Positions 45,988 through 55,808 are shown, numbered from the stretch's first letter. The stretch: DNA of 64,000 nt from Salinicola endophyticus (GCF_003206575.1 NZ_PZJO01000004.1:211735-275734), one strand, 5' to 3'. Numbers and translations are program-made. Notes: a model not told the origin generated them from the sequence alone.

Positions 45988-47223
45988 ATGAACACACGCA
46001 CAATCGCGGTGATCGGCGGCGGTATCGTCGGCCTCTGTACCGCGCTCTCGCTGCAGCAGCGTGGTTTCGCGGTGACCCTGGTCGCCCCCGAGACCTCGCG
46101 GGAGATGACCTCCTACGGCAACGCCGGCGTGATCACCCAGGCCTCGGTCATTCCGCTCAATATCCCCGGGCTACTCGGCAAGGTGCCGCGCTATCTGCTC
46201 AACCGCGACCCGGCGCTGCGCATTGCGCCAGCCTTTCTGCCGCGGGCCACCCCCTGGCTACTGCGCTTCATGCGGGGTTGCCAGGCGGAATCGGTGGCCA
46301 GCCGTACCGCCTCGCTGGCGCGCCTGATCCGGCCCGCGCTCGCGGCACACCGGCACTGGGCACGGGAGGCGGGCGCCGAGTCGCTGTTCCACGAAACCGG
46401 CTGGACCAAGCTCTACCGCCACCCGCAGGCGCGTGAACGGGTGAGCCTGGAGTGCCAGCTCTGGGACGCCAACGAGGTCGCCTACGAGCCTCTCACCGGG
46501 ACGGCGCTGGATCAGGTCTTCGACGGCGCCTCGCGTCACTACACCCTGGGACTGCGCATTCCCGAGACCGCCTATGTGGATTCACCCGGGGCGCTGGTAG
46601 CGCGCTATCGCGACCTTTTCCTGGCCCGCGGCGGGCGCTGGCAGTGCGCCAGCGTGGCAGGCATCGAACCGGTGGCCGGGGGCTTTCGGCTGCAGGGCGG
46701 TGACACCCGCTACGCCCAGGTGGCCGTCTGTGCCGGGCCCTGGTCGCGGGAGCTGGTGGCACCCTTGGGCTATCGCCCGCCGCTGGCGTTCGAGCGCGGC
46801 TATCACCAGGAGTTCACCCTTGGCGCCGGCCAGGGGCTGGCGATGCCGTTCCACGACGTCGAGGGAGCCTTCGTGTGCACACCCATGAACGGTGGGGTGC
46901 GCGTGCTCACCGGGATCGAGTTCGACGCCCGCGACCGCAAGCCGACGCCGCGCCAGCTCCAGCGGGTGCTGCCGCGGGTCCGCCAGGTGCTGGCGCTGGG
47001 CGAGGCCCAGGGGGAGCCCTGGCTGGGCCGTCGCCCCTCGCTGCCGGACGGGCTGCCGATGATCGGTGCCGCGCCGCGCCACCCCGGTCTCTGGTTCGCC
47101 TTCGGCCACGGCCATATCGGGCTGTCGACGGGGGCGGTCAGCGGCGAGTGGCTGGCCGACGATATCCTGCGCGGCCGTGAGGATCCCCAGCGCGGTGCCT
47201 TCAGTCCGGCGCGCTTCGCCTAG
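45988..47223 (+). CDS. FAD-dependent D-amino-acid dehydrogenase-like oxidoreductase
   Basis: A protein of 411 residues, a DAO-family flavoprotein. The FAD motif IAVIGGGIVGLCTALSLQQRG is at the N-terminus, followed by SYGNAGVITQASVIPLN, a DadA-like substrate loop. The C-terminal RRPSLPDGLPMIGAAPRHPGLWFAFGHGHIG region is typical of DadA and related dehydrogenases. It is probably membrane-associated and quinone-linked. With the upstream racemase and permease it forms a plausible D-amino-acid use module. I start at 45988 with CGGAG upstream. Confidence 0.8.
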   Translation: MNTRTIAVIGGGIVGLCTALSLQQRGFAVTLVAPETSREMTSYGNAGVITQASVIPLNIPGLLGKVPRYLLNRDPALRIAPAFLPRATPWLLRFMRGCQAESVASRTASLARLIRPALAAHRHWAREAGAESLFHETGWTKLYRHPQARERVSLECQLWDANEVAYEPLTGTALDQVFDGASRHYTLGLRIPETAYVDSPGALVARYRDLFLARGGRWQCASVAGIEPVAGGFRLQGGDTRYAQVAVCAGPWSRELVAPLGYRPPLAFERGYHQEFTLGAGQGLAMPFHDVEGAFVCTPMNGGVRVLTGIEFDARDRKPTPRQLQRVLPRVRQVLALGEAQGEPWLGRRPSLPDGLPMIGAAPRHPGLWFAFGHGHIGLSTGAVSGEWLADDILRGREDPQRGAFSPARFA

Positions 47224-47327
47224 CGCTCTCGGCTACGCTATGAGCTAACGGCGAGCGCGATAGGGCTGGCCGCAGGCCAAGCGGACAGCCGTGTCCGCAG
47301 AACGGCGATACCAGGGAGTGGCAGCGC

Positions 47328-48590
47328 ATGATCGGGCGGTTTCAGTGGGTCTGGCGGCGGATGCACCGCTCGCTGTGGTATCGAGCATCCCTCTATTCGC
47401 TGGCCGGGGTGGTAACTGCGCTGATCGCCTGGGTGGCGACGCCGTGGCTGGCGCTGCCCGAGGTCTTCACCATCGGCGCCAGGGCGGTCGACAGCATCCT
47501 CGACATCATCGCCTCGAGCATGCTCGCGGTGACCACCTTCTCGCTCAGCGCCATGGTCACCGCCTACGGCTCGGCGACCAGCAACGTCAGCCCGCGGGCG
47601 ACGCTGCTGCTGATCGAGGATCGGGTGACCCAGAACACCCTGGCCACCTTCATCGGCGCCTTTCTGTTCAGTCTGGTGGGGATCGTCGCGCTGGCCGCCG
47701 GGATCTACGACGCCGACGGGCGCACGTTGCTGTTCGCCGCCACCCTGGTGGTGATCGTGCTGGTGGTCTATCAACTGATCAAGTGGGCCGGCTACCTCAC
47801 CCGTCTGGGGCGAGTGCGCGACACTATCGGCAAGGTCGAAAGCGCGGCCAGCGCCGCTCTCGGTGCACGCATCGAAAACCCCTATCTCGGTGGCGAAGCG
47901 ATGCCCGCCGTGCTGCCCTCGGGGCTGAGTACGGTGCGGGCGGGGCAGGTGGGCTATGTGCAGCATATCGATACCGCGCATCTCGGTAGCCTGGTCGAGG
48001 ACGCCGGGGAGGCGATCTATGTGCAGGTGCTGCCGGGCAGCTTCGTCGATCGCCACGCCGTGCTGGCCGCCAGCGCCAAACTCGACGAGGCGCGCATCGA
48101 CGCGATCCAGGCCGCCTTCACCATCGGCCCGTTGCGCCACTTCGACCAGGACCCGCGCTTTGGCCTGATCGTGATGGCCGAGGTCGCTTCGCGCGCGCTC
48201 TCGCCGGGCATCAACGACCCCGGTACCGCGATCGATGCGATCGGCTGTGCGGTGCGGACGCTGACGCCCTGGGTCGAACACGCCACGGGTGGCATCGGCG
48301 AGCCCGAGTCGCCGGTCCGCCACGTGCATGTCGAGGCGCTGTCGACCCAGGATCTGTTCGATGACTTCTTCACCCCGGTGGCGCGGGATGGTGCCGGTAG
48401 CGTGGAGGTCTGCATCCGTCTGCAGAAGGCGCTGCGTGCGCTGGCGGTGGCGGGGGATGTGCGGATTCAGGCGCTGGCGCGGGAGCATATGCAGCTGCTG
48501 GTGGCGCGCTGCGAGCACGCCATGCCGCTGGAGGCGGACAGGGCCAGGGTGAAGGCGCTGCTCGACCCCGAGCCCGCCCGTTACACCTGA
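47328..48590 (+). CDS. DUF2254 membrane protein
   Basis: A protein of 420 residues. Four predicted membrane segments occur in the first ~150 residues, followed by a soluble C-terminal part. The segment DPRFGLIVMAEVASRALSPGINDPGTAI is characteristic of DUF2254. No function is established for the family. The loop between segments 2 and 3 (SATSNVSPRATLLLIEDRVTQNTLA) is highly conserved-looking. It stands as a single gene between the D-amino-acid module and the iron operon. Confidence 0.85.
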   Translation: MIGRFQWVWRRMHRSLWYRASLYSLAGVVTALIAWVATPWLALPEVFTIGARAVDSILDIIASSMLAVTTFSLSAMVTAYGSATSNVSPRATLLLIEDRVTQNTLATFIGAFLFSLVGIVALAAGIYDADGRTLLFAATLVVIVLVVYQLIKWAGYLTRLGRVRDTIGKVESAASAALGARIENPYLGGEAMPAVLPSGLSTVRAGQVGYVQHIDTAHLGSLVEDAGEAIYVQVLPGSFVDRHAVLAASAKLDEARIDAIQAAFTIGPLRHFDQDPRFGLIVMAEVASRALSPGINDPGTAIDAIGCAVRTLTPWVEHATGGIGEPESPVRHVHVEALSTQDLFDDFFTPVARDGAGSVEVCIRLQKALRALAVAGDVRIQALAREHMQLLVARCEHAMPLEADRARVKALLDPEPARYT

Positions 48591-48665
48591 TACTCGATAT
48601 CCAGGGCCGCGAACCGGCGCCCGGTCTGCCCTTCGGGCGGGGGCGCCGGCCGCGGCCGTGGTGGT

Positions 48666-49505
48666 TCAGTTGAGGCCGAGCAGCCCACGCAGGGTCGACA
48701 GATCCTCCGCCAGCACGTTGACCGGGCCGGTCAGGGCGCGGCGGTCGGCGTCGCTGACCTTGTCGTAGGAGACGAAGCCCTTCTTGGGATCCTGGGGATC
48801 GACCCGGTAGTCGGCCAGGATCGCCTCGACGTCATCGAAGTTGCCCTGCACGCGCTTGACGAAGCCGGCGTCTTCCTCGGCGGCCAGCGGCTTGAACAGC
48901 TCGAAGATCTCCTTGGCGCCATCCACGTTGGCCTGGAAGTCCCACAGGTCGCTGCGGCTGTAGCGGTCCTCTTCACCGGAGACCTTGGTCGCCGCGACCT
49001 CCTCCATCAGCGCCGCGGCGCCACCCACCACGGTCGAGGGCGGGAAGGTGAGCCCTTGCACACGCTGGTCGAGATCGTCGACGTCTTGCATCAGCCCCTT
49101 GGCGTAGGGAGCGAGCCCTTGGGTGCTTTGGGCCTTGAAGAGGCCATACTCGAGGCGGTGGAAGCCGGTGAAGTCGGGGTCCTTGACGCCGTGCTCATAG
49201 TCGTCCTCACGCGCATCGATGCTGGCGTCGAGGTCGGCGAACATCTCGGCGATCGGCTCGATGCGCTCGTAGTAGACGCGGGTGGGGGCATACAGCGCCT
49301 GGGCCTTGTCCAGGTTGCCCTGTTCGATCGCCTGGGTGAACTCGCGGGTATGGGCGACCAACTGTTCCAGATTGTCGAGTACGTAGAGCTTGTACTCGGC
49401 GATCGGACCGACCAGCGCATCGGCGGGGACGGCGGCCTGGGCGGGGGCGTTGAGCGCCATCAGCGCCAGGGCGCTGACGCTGATCCAGCGGGAGAGCGGT
49501 TGCAT
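48666..49505 (-). CDS. efeM: EfeM-type M75 periplasmic protein of the EfeUOB iron system
   Basis: A protein of 279 residues with a signal peptide (ISVSALALMALNAPAQA) and a single imelysin/M75 domain. The metal-binding HxxE motif is intact in FTGFHRLEYGLF (about residues 107-118). It lacks the N-terminal cupredoxin of full EfeO, the form called EfeM in some pseudomonads. It is the last gene of efeU-efeO-efeB-efeM, with AGGAG before the ATG. It probably binds iron in the periplasm for delivery to EfeU. Confidence 0.85.
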   Translation of the reverse strand: MQPLSRWISVSALALMALNAPAQAAVPADALVGPIAEYKLYVLDNLEQLVAHTREFTQAIEQGNLDKAQALYAPTRVYYERIEPIAEMFADLDASIDAREDDYEHGVKDPDFTGFHRLEYGLFKAQSTQGLAPYAKGLMQDVDDLDQRVQGLTFPPSTVVGGAAALMEEVAATKVSGEEDRYSRSDLWDFQANVDGAKEIFELFKPLAAEEDAGFVKRVQGNFDDVEAILADYRVDPQDPKKGFVSYDKVSDADRRALTGPVNVLAEDLSTLRGLLGLN

Positions 49506-49647
49506 GGTGAAGCTCCTTTCGATGATCCGTGGTGAGGATTGTCTGGACACTACCTGGGGCAGCGTCGGGTCGATGCCGTGTTGCTAGTCGTGTGGTCCTG
49601 GCCTGGGCCCGTCTTTGCGGGCCTTGTCCGCGAGGGCACGAGCCCCC

Positions 49648-51000
49648 TCAGGCGGTGGCTGCCATCAGCCCGCGCCCCAGGTAGTCCTGCTCATCCCGCG
49701 CGCCGGGCAGCACGAAGAAGTAGCCACCGCCGACCGGCTTGATGTACTCCTCCAGCGGTTCGCCATCCAGGCGCTTCTGCACCGTGATGAAGCCCTCCTG
49801 CAGATCCGCCTGGAAGCAGATGAACAGAAGCCCCATGTCGAGCTGGCCGTTGGGCTCGACCCCGTTGGAGTAGTTGAACGGGCGGCGCAGGATGCGGTTC
49901 TTCTCGGTCTCCGGGGTGCGCGGGTTGGCCAGGCGGATATGGGCATCGAGCGGGGTGATCTTGCCTTCTGGGTCGCTGGCGTAATCCGGCACGTCCTGCT
50001 CGACCCCGCCGGAGAGCGGCGCACCGCTCATCTTCTCGCGGCCGAAGATCGCCTCCTGTTCACCCAGCGGGGTGCGATCCCAGCGCTCCACGTAGTTGCG
50101 GATGATGCGCACCGCCATGTAGCTGCCGCCCACCGCCCAGTCGGGCTCGTCGCGCTGTGGGTCGACCCAGATCAGCTCGTCCATCAGCGCCTTGTCCTGG
50201 GCACTGGGGTTGGCGGTACCGTCGCGGAAGCCGAGGAAATTGCGCGCGCTACCGTCGATGTCTCCCGGTGAGGGCGGCAGCAGCGGCACGTTGCCCTCCT
50301 GTTTCCAGCGCACCAGCAGGCTTCCGGGGGTGTGCTTGATGATGTCGCGCAGCGCGTGATAGGCGGTATCGAGGGTGTTGGCGCAGATCTGCAGCGCCAG
50401 GTCGCCATGGCAGCGGGCGGCATCGAGGGCGTCGTTGGGAAACCCCTGCATGCGCTCGAGATGTCGGGGCCGCGCGGGGGCGAGGCCGAAGCGGTCGTCG
50501 AACAGCGAGGCGCCCAGCGCCACGGTCACGCTCAGGCCGTCGGGGGGGATACGCGGGCCGAGGATGCCGGAGTCGGGCGGCGGGAAGCGTGGGTCGCGCT
50601 GGGGGTAGGCGCCGCCCTGGGTCAGAAAGGCGATACGCGTGGTCAGCGTGCGCAGCAGTGTATCCAGCCCCTCGCGGTCGCGCGCCAGCACGTCGAAGGA
50701 GACCAGCATGCCGCTGGCTTGGCGCGGCGTGGTGATCCCCTGCTGATGCGGGCCATGGAAAGGGTAGGCGAGTTCGGGGTCCTGGGTCAGCGGGGCGCTG
50801 GTGACTTCTGCACTGCGCTGGGTGTGGCCGGCGGCGTCCGCCTTGGCCGGCTCGGCCAGCGCCTGGCCGGGGCAGAGGCCCGCGAGTCCCAGGCCCAGGC
50901 CGGTGGCCCCGGCGCCGCGGAGGAAGCCGCGGCGGTCCAGGCGGGTGTCGCTATGGGTAGAGAATCCAAACGGGCAGCGGGAAGATGGCTGATCACTCAT
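49648..51000 (-). CDS. efeB: deferrochelatase/peroxidase EfeB (DyP-type, Tat-exported)
   Basis: A protein of 450 residues. The N-terminus has a Tat signal ([20 protein letters not shown]). The DyP haem-pocket signature GFRDG appears in [15 protein letters not shown], and proximal-side residues follow in the C-terminal half. EfeB oxidises ferrous iron or extracts iron from haem in the periplasm for the EfeU permease. It is positioned between the cupredoxin-M75 EfeO and the M75-only EfeM. Confidence 0.93.
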   Translation of the reverse strand: MSDQPSSRCPFGFSTHSDTRLDRRGFLRGAGATGLGLGLAGLCPGQALAEPAKADAAGHTQRSAEVTSAPLTQDPELAYPFHGPHQQGITTPRQASGMLVSFDVLARDREGLDTLLRTLTTRIAFLTQGGAYPQRDPRFPPPDSGILGPRIPPDGLSVTVALGASLFDDRFGLAPARPRHLERMQGFPNDALDAARCHGDLALQICANTLDTAYHALRDIIKHTPGSLLVRWKQEGNVPLLPPSPGDIDGSARNFLGFRDGTANPSAQDKALMDELIWVDPQRDEPDWAVGGSYMAVRIIRNYVERWDRTPLGEQEAIFGREKMSGAPLSGGVEQDVPDYASDPEGKITPLDAHIRLANPRTPETEKNRILRRPFNYSNGVEPNGQLDMGLLFICFQADLQEGFITVQKRLDGEPLEEYIKPVGGGYFFVLPGARDEQDYLGRGLMAATA

Positions 51001-51038
51001 GGCTGTTTGACCCTATACGGTAACGATTGACGATGAAC

Positions 51039-52274
51039 TCATCCGCTCAGGGCGAGCGCGTGGTTGACGGCCGCCAGCGCCTTGGCCAGCGCCTCGCTGT
51101 TCGCGAGCAGACGCTGTGCGGTGGCGGCAGGCACCGCGCCGGCGTCGAGCAGCGCCTGGAGCGCATCGGGGGCCGCCGACTCGGCTGTCGACGTGGTGCC
51201 ATCGGCCCCTGGCTGCGCGGCTTCGGCCAGAGACTGCTGCAGGGCGGACAGGGCCTGATCGAGCTGGCGCTGAAGTGCCGGGGCCTGACGCGCCAGTAGC
51301 GGGTCGATCAGCGTCACGATCTTGGCACTGCCCTCGGTGATACCGGCCAGGTCATTGAGCGCCAGTGGCGTCATCTCGCCGTCGGTGGCGCGGTCATGCC
51401 AGGTCTGCAGCGCGCGGGCGCTGCCGTTGGCCAGCTGCGCCGGCGGCACCGAAGCCTGGGCGAGGCGCCGGGAGAGGACATCGAGATCCGCCATCAGTTG
51501 CTTGGCCACCGGCGCCAGGCCGGCGGTGGAGCCAGCGCTGAACAATCCCTGAGCCAGCCGTGGGAAGCCGCCGAAATCCGGGTCCTTCTCGCGCCCGGCG
51601 TAATAGTCGGCGGGGGCGTTGAGGCGCTGGTCGAGATCGCCGAACAGGCCGATCGGCATCGCCAGGCGCTGGTCGATGCGGCGCGCCTGGAGATAGGCCG
51701 TGCGCGCCGCCGTCAGGTCGCCGGCGTTGATCGCCTGCGCGAGCGCCGCACTGGCGCGCTCGAGCTTGCGCATCTGCAGCGTGGTGTAGACGCGCAGCTC
51801 GGCCCGCGCGCCGACGAAGTCGTGCGCGGCCAGCGCCCGGGCCGGGGCGGCATTGCCGTTCGGCGTCACATGCAGCTCGCCGTGGGGGTTGCTCAGCAGA
51901 CCGCAGGTCATGGCGTAGTCGCCCGGTGCCAGGTCGACACGCAGCGGCTGGCGCATCCCGGGGGCGATGTTCTCGCGCTCGGCCAGTACCATGACGCCGT
52001 CGATCACCTCCCACTCGATGGCACGGTCCGAGCGGTTGACGATGGTGAAGGTGCGCTCGCCGGCGGGTACCTCGACCCGTGACGGCTGGCAGCCCCTGGC
52101 GCCGATCTCGATCAGCGTGCCGTCATCGCTGCCGCTCTCGACGGCGCGCAGCGACAGCGCGAACACCCCGAAGGCGATCAGCATGAGTAGAAACGAGGCC
52201 ACCAGGCCCAGGCGCATCAGGCGCGGCGAGGGAGCGTGGTGGGCGGTACTCGGGGTGGCGTGGGTCGAGTTCAT
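51039..52274 (-). CDS. efeO: EfeO-like cupredoxin-M75 protein with altered HxxE motif
   Basis: A protein of 411 residues. An N-terminal membrane anchor (about 20-45) is followed by a cupredoxin-like domain (about 50-135; IGARGCQPSRVEVPAGE and YAMTCGLLSNPHGEL carry Cys/Glu candidate ligands) and an M75 domain (about 150-400). At the place where EfeO/EfeM proteins have GFHRLE, this protein reads GFPRLA, so both His and Glu of the HxxE metal motif are missing, while flanking residues align well with the EfeM encoded 2 kb away. I infer it keeps the cupredoxin role and leaves iron binding to EfeM. It overlaps efeU by four bases. Confidence 0.82.
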   Translation of the reverse strand: MNSTHATPSTAHHAPSPRLMRLGLVASFLLMLIAFGVFALSLRAVESGSDDGTLIEIGARGCQPSRVEVPAGERTFTIVNRSDRAIEWEVIDGVMVLAERENIAPGMRQPLRVDLAPGDYAMTCGLLSNPHGELHVTPNGNAAPARALAAHDFVGARAELRVYTTLQMRKLERASAALAQAINAGDLTAARTAYLQARRIDQRLAMPIGLFGDLDQRLNAPADYYAGREKDPDFGGFPRLAQGLFSAGSTAGLAPVAKQLMADLDVLSRRLAQASVPPAQLANGSARALQTWHDRATDGEMTPLALNDLAGITEGSAKIVTLIDPLLARQAPALQRQLDQALSALQQSLAEAAQPGADGTTSTAESAAPDALQALLDAGAVPAATAQRLLANSEALAKALAAVNHALALSG

Positions 52275-53104
52275 CCCTGGCTCCCCGCGGTGGCTGCGGT
52301 GTGCGTCTCGCGCCGCGGGCGTAACAGCCACAGGGCGATCAGCAGATAGCCCAAGTAGGCGACGACCTCACTTAGAGTGGGCGCCGGCTGATAGCCGAAG
52401 ATTCCGGCGAACAGCGAACCCAGCGGGGTGTCCAGCGGCAGCACGTTGCTGAGATCGAACACCACCTGCTGGGCGTGGTTCCACAGCCCCGCCTCGTGCA
52501 GCGCGCGCACCGAGCCGGCGAGCAGCCCGGCGGCGACCAGCAGGATGAAGACCCCGGTGGCGCGGAAGAAGTGGCCCAGCGGCAGGCGCAGGCTGCCGCG
52601 GTAGATCGCCAGGCCCGCAATCACCGCGACGGCGATACCCAGCAGCGCACCCAGCGGGGCGGCACTGCTCGTGCTCTGCTGAAACACCGCCAGGAGAAAG
52701 AAGATCGACTCCAATCCCTCTCGCGCCACCGCCAGGAAGACCATGCCGATCAGCGCCCAGGTGTGACTTCTGCCACTAAAGGCGTGATCGAGCGCCAAGG
52801 TCAGGTCGCGTTTCATGCCAGCGGCGGCGCGGCGCATCCACAGCACCATCCAGGTCAGCATGCCCACTGCGAGCAGCCCGACCACGGCTTCGAACAGCTC
52901 CTGCTGGCGCTGGGGGAATTCGGCGCTGGCGAACTGCAGGCCGGCACCCACCAGCAGGGCCAGGGCCACGGCCAGGAAGATGCCGGTCCAGACGGCAGGC
53001 ATCCAGGCCTGGCGTTGGGTCTGATGCAGATAGGTGGCGATGATGCCGACGATCAGCGCGGCCTCGAGGCCTTCACGCAGCATGATGAGAAAAGGGATGA
53101 GCAT
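52271..53104 (-). CDS. efeU: EfeU/FTR1-family iron permease
   Basis: A protein of 277 residues with seven predicted membrane segments. The two iron-binding REGLE motifs are MLREGLEAALIVG (about residues 8-20) and VAREGLESIFFLL. It transports iron across the inner membrane after EfeB/EfeO processing. It is the first gene of the operon. I start at 53104 (MLIPFLIMLREGLE), the family start. The frame extends to 53308 without similarity. A Fur-box-like site lies about 60-80 bases upstream. Confidence 0.93.
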   Translation of the reverse strand: MLIPFLIMLREGLEAALIVGIIATYLHQTQRQAWMPAVWTGIFLAVALALLVGAGLQFASAEFPQRQQELFEAVVGLLAVGMLTWMVLWMRRAAAGMKRDLTLALDHAFSGRSHTWALIGMVFLAVAREGLESIFFLLAVFQQSTSSAAPLGALLGIAVAVIAGLAIYRGSLRLPLGHFFRATGVFILLVAAGLLAGSVRALHEAGLWNHAQQVVFDLSNVLPLDTPLGSLFAGIFGYQPAPTLSEVVAYLGYLLIALWLLRPRRETHTAATAGSQG

Positions 53105-53581
53105 GAGTCGAACCTGACGCGGGTGAAGAGGACGAATGATAAGAGAGAAACACTTCGTTGCGCGAATGATACTTGTTTTCAAATTCATGAGGTAACAGTT
53201 TGTTGCCGGTTGCGCAAGCGGACGCTGGCTGGCGGCGGGTAATATTGACGCGGAGAGCAGGGAGCGTGGCGTGATCGGGAGCCCGAGAGCGACCTCGACT
53301 GCGCTCATGGCGCAGAAAGTGTTCCAGAAGCGACACCTTTCGTCCTGTGGGCGGTTATGTTGTCGCAGACAGATAAAAAAGCATGCGTCGCGTTGTCACA
53401 CGATTTAGAGTCGATTCAAGGCCGAAAAACGATCCAGGAAGTGCAAAGATACGGCCAGCTTCAGCATCTCCTCAGGGCTACCGCCGAGCCAGGCAGACGG
53501 TGCGATGCGCCTGAAGGAGCGACCGACGCCAGGGACGCGCGATAACAACAACCACCTGACATTGTGATGGAGTAACCTGAC
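53105..53581. other. divergent gap between efeU and the GbdR-like regulator
   Basis: A 477-base gap carrying the efeU promoter region with the Fur-box-like site, AT-rich around 53120-53190 and 53340-53410. A weak 62-codon frame at 53357-53545 has no recognisable domain and is not called. Confidence 0.55.
53167..53181. promoter_or_regulatory. Fur-box-like operator upstream of efeU
   Basis: TGATACTTGTTTTCA matches the 7-1-7 Fur pattern (TGATAAT-N-ATTATCA) at 11 of 14 defined positions. It lies in AT-rich DNA about 65 bases before the efeU start, where iron-responsive repression of an iron-uptake operon is expected. Confidence 0.55.
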
Positions 53582-54700
53582 ATGGCGATTTCTTCCGTTT
53601 CTCGTGAGCGGGACCTCGGCGTATCCGAGCCCCAGACCCTCGGCTTCCTGTTGCTGGACAACTTCACCCTGATCTCCCTGGCGTCGGCGATCGAACCCCT
53701 GCGCATGGCCAACCAGCTGGCCGGTCGCGAGCTCTACCGGTGGTACATCATCACCCTGGACGGCGCGCCGGTGCGTGCCAGTGATGGCATGCAGGTAACC
53801 CCCGATGCCAGCACCCAGGCGCCCTTGAACCTCGACTGGCTGGTGGTGTGCGGCGGTGTGGCGCCGCAGCGCGCGGTGTCGCCGGCGCTGCTGAACTGGC
53901 TGCAGAGCCGCGGGCGCACGCTGCGGCGTGTCGGCTCGGTGTGCACCGGCAGCTGGGCGCTGGCCCAGGCCGGTCTGCTGGATGGCTACGAGTCGAGCAT
54001 CCACTGGGAGTGTCTGGCGGCGATGCAGGAGGCCTATCCGCGCACCGCCTGGAGCACGCGTCTGTTCTCGATCGACCGCGACCGCTTCACCGCCTCCGGC
54101 GGCACCGCGCCGCTGGACATGATGCTCAACCTGATCGGCCGCGATCACGGCCGCGAGCTGTCGGCGGCGATCTCGGAGATGTTCATCTGCGAGCGCGTGC
54201 GCGGCGAAGAGGACCAGCAGCGGGTGCCGCTCAAGCATGTCCTCGGGACCACCCAGCCCAAGCTGCTGGAGATCGTGGCGCTGATGGAGGCCAATATCGA
54301 GGAGCCGATCGAGCTCGACGAGCTGGCCAGCTATGTCGATGTCTCGCGGCGCCAGCTCGAGCGCCTGTTCCAGCGCCATCTGCACTGTTCGCCGTCGCGC
54401 TACTATCTCAAGCTGCGCCTGACGCGGGCACGCCAGCTGCTCAAGCAGACCCCGCTGCCGATCATCGAGATCGCCTCGGCCTGTGGCTTCGTCTCCACGC
54501 CGCACTTCTCCAAGTGCTACCGCGAGTACTTCGGTACGCCGCCGCGGGAGGATCGTGGCGAGTCGGTCAAGATCCGGCGTCTGGAGCCGATCCTGCGCCA
54601 GCCGACTGCGGAAGACGCACTGATGCAGTTCAGCAGCGCCAGCGTCGCCCTCAATCACGCTCGCGGCGAGCCCACCTACGCCAGCATCGCGCTGAGATAG
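53582..54700 (+). CDS. gbdR: GbdR-like AraC-family regulator with DJ-1/PfpI-type domain
   Basis: A protein of 372 residues. An N-terminal class I glutamine-amidotransferase-like (GATase1) domain (about 18-200; GSVCTGSWALAQAGLLDG has the nucleophile-elbow Cys) precedes a C-terminal AraC HTH (about 235-330; ELASYVDVSRRQLERLFQRH and IIEIASACGFVSTPHFSKCY). Length and architecture match GbdR, which activates betaine, dimethylglycine and sarcosine catabolic genes. CdhR and SouR are close relatives. The dipeptidase and DUF5943 genes 9-10 kb to the right belong to the typical GbdR regulon, which supports the call. Confidence 0.8.
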   Translation: MAISSVSRERDLGVSEPQTLGFLLLDNFTLISLASAIEPLRMANQLAGRELYRWYIITLDGAPVRASDGMQVTPDASTQAPLNLDWLVVCGGVAPQRAVSPALLNWLQSRGRTLRRVGSVCTGSWALAQAGLLDGYESSIHWECLAAMQEAYPRTAWSTRLFSIDRDRFTASGGTAPLDMMLNLIGRDHGRELSAAISEMFICERVRGEEDQQRVPLKHVLGTTQPKLLEIVALMEANIEEPIELDELASYVDVSRRQLERLFQRHLHCSPSRYYLKLRLTRARQLLKQTPLPIIEIASACGFVSTPHFSKCYREYFGTPPREDRGESVKIRRLEPILRQPTAEDALMQFSSASVALNHARGEPTYASIALR

Positions 54701-54979
54701 CGCGGCCCGCTCCCGGCCGCTGCGACAGCGCTGGCGGCCGGGCGTGGAGGGCCGGGTCGGTACGCCTGCATGGCGCGCCGGCACCGGCCCTTCGCTTCTG
54801 CGCTTTTCCCACCTTCCCCGGACATTTTCATAGGCTGCGACAACCCGTCGCGGCTGGCGTCATCTCACGCCAGCCGGGGCCTGTGGCGTATTTGTTAGCC
54901 TAAGAATATTTAGGGTGCTCAACTTTATCGCGAATCGGCCGTTGTTGTTGGCAAGCCGTTTCCCGCAAAGGAGTCCCTG

Positions 54980-55804
54980 ATGAATCCCTCGACGCTGATA
55001 GGCATCTTCGCCAGCGTACTGCTTCTGGTCTGCGTGCTGTTCTTCACGGCCGAATCCCCGGACAGTTTCATCAATCTGCCGGGGTTGGCGCTGGTCGTCA
55101 CCGGGACCCTGGCGGCGACCTTCATCAGTTACCCGCTCAAGGAGGTCGTTCGCGTCGTGCGTCTGGTCGGCGTGGTGTTCAAGCGCGAGGACAGTTTCGT
55201 CCGCGACGATATCGACGAGCTGGTGGCGCTGTCGCGGCTCTGGACCAAAGGCGACGTCAGAGCGGTGGAGGGCGAGCTCGAATACGTGCGCAACCCATTC
55301 CTGCGTTCCGGGGTGCAGCTGCTCATCGCCAATACCAAGGAGGAGGAGATCTTCGACGTGCTGCAGTGGCGCATCACGCGGCTCAAGGCCCGGGAGCAGG
55401 CCGATGCGCAGATCTTTCGCACCATGGCGACCTACGCGCCGGCCTTCGGCATGATCGGTACGCTGGTGGGGCTGGTGAACATGCTGGGGGTGGTCGATGC
55501 GGGGAGTCTGGATATCATCGGGCCGCGCATGGCGGTGGCGCTGCTGACCACCTTCTACGGCATTCTGCTCGCCAACCTGGTGTTCAAGCCGATCGCCGTC
55601 AAGCTCGAACGGCGCACTGAAGAGCGCTTGATCACCATGCACATGGTGATGGAGGGGATCTCGCTGATGAGCAAGCGACGGCTGCCGTCGTTCATCGAAG
55701 AGACGCTGAACTCCTTCGTCGTCAACTACCGCGATGAGATCCGCGACCCCAACGTCAAGCCACGTCACGCTGCGGCGACGCCATCCGCCACCTCGGAGGA
55801 GTAG
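54980..55804 (+). CDS. MotA-like proton/sodium channel subunit
   Basis: A protein of 274 residues of the MotA/TolQ/ExbB group, nearest MotA/PomA in pattern: two N-terminal membrane helices (FASVLLLVCVLFF; LPGLALVVTGTLAATFISYP), a cytoplasmic domain, then TYAPAFGMIGTLVGLVNML and PRMAVALLTTFYGILLANLVF. It would pair with the next gene's product to form a stator or another ion-driven motor. No flagellar genes are near. AAAGGAG lies upstream. Confidence 0.82.
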   Translation: MNPSTLIGIFASVLLLVCVLFFTAESPDSFINLPGLALVVTGTLAATFISYPLKEVVRVVRLVGVVFKREDSFVRDDIDELVALSRLWTKGDVRAVEGELEYVRNPFLRSGVQLLIANTKEEEIFDVLQWRITRLKAREQADAQIFRTMATYAPAFGMIGTLVGLVNMLGVVDAGSLDIIGPRMAVALLTTFYGILLANLVFKPIAVKLERRTEERLITMHMVMEGISLMSKRRLPSFIEETLNSFVVNYRDEIRDPNVKPRHAAATPSATSEE

Positions 55805-55808
55805 CCCC

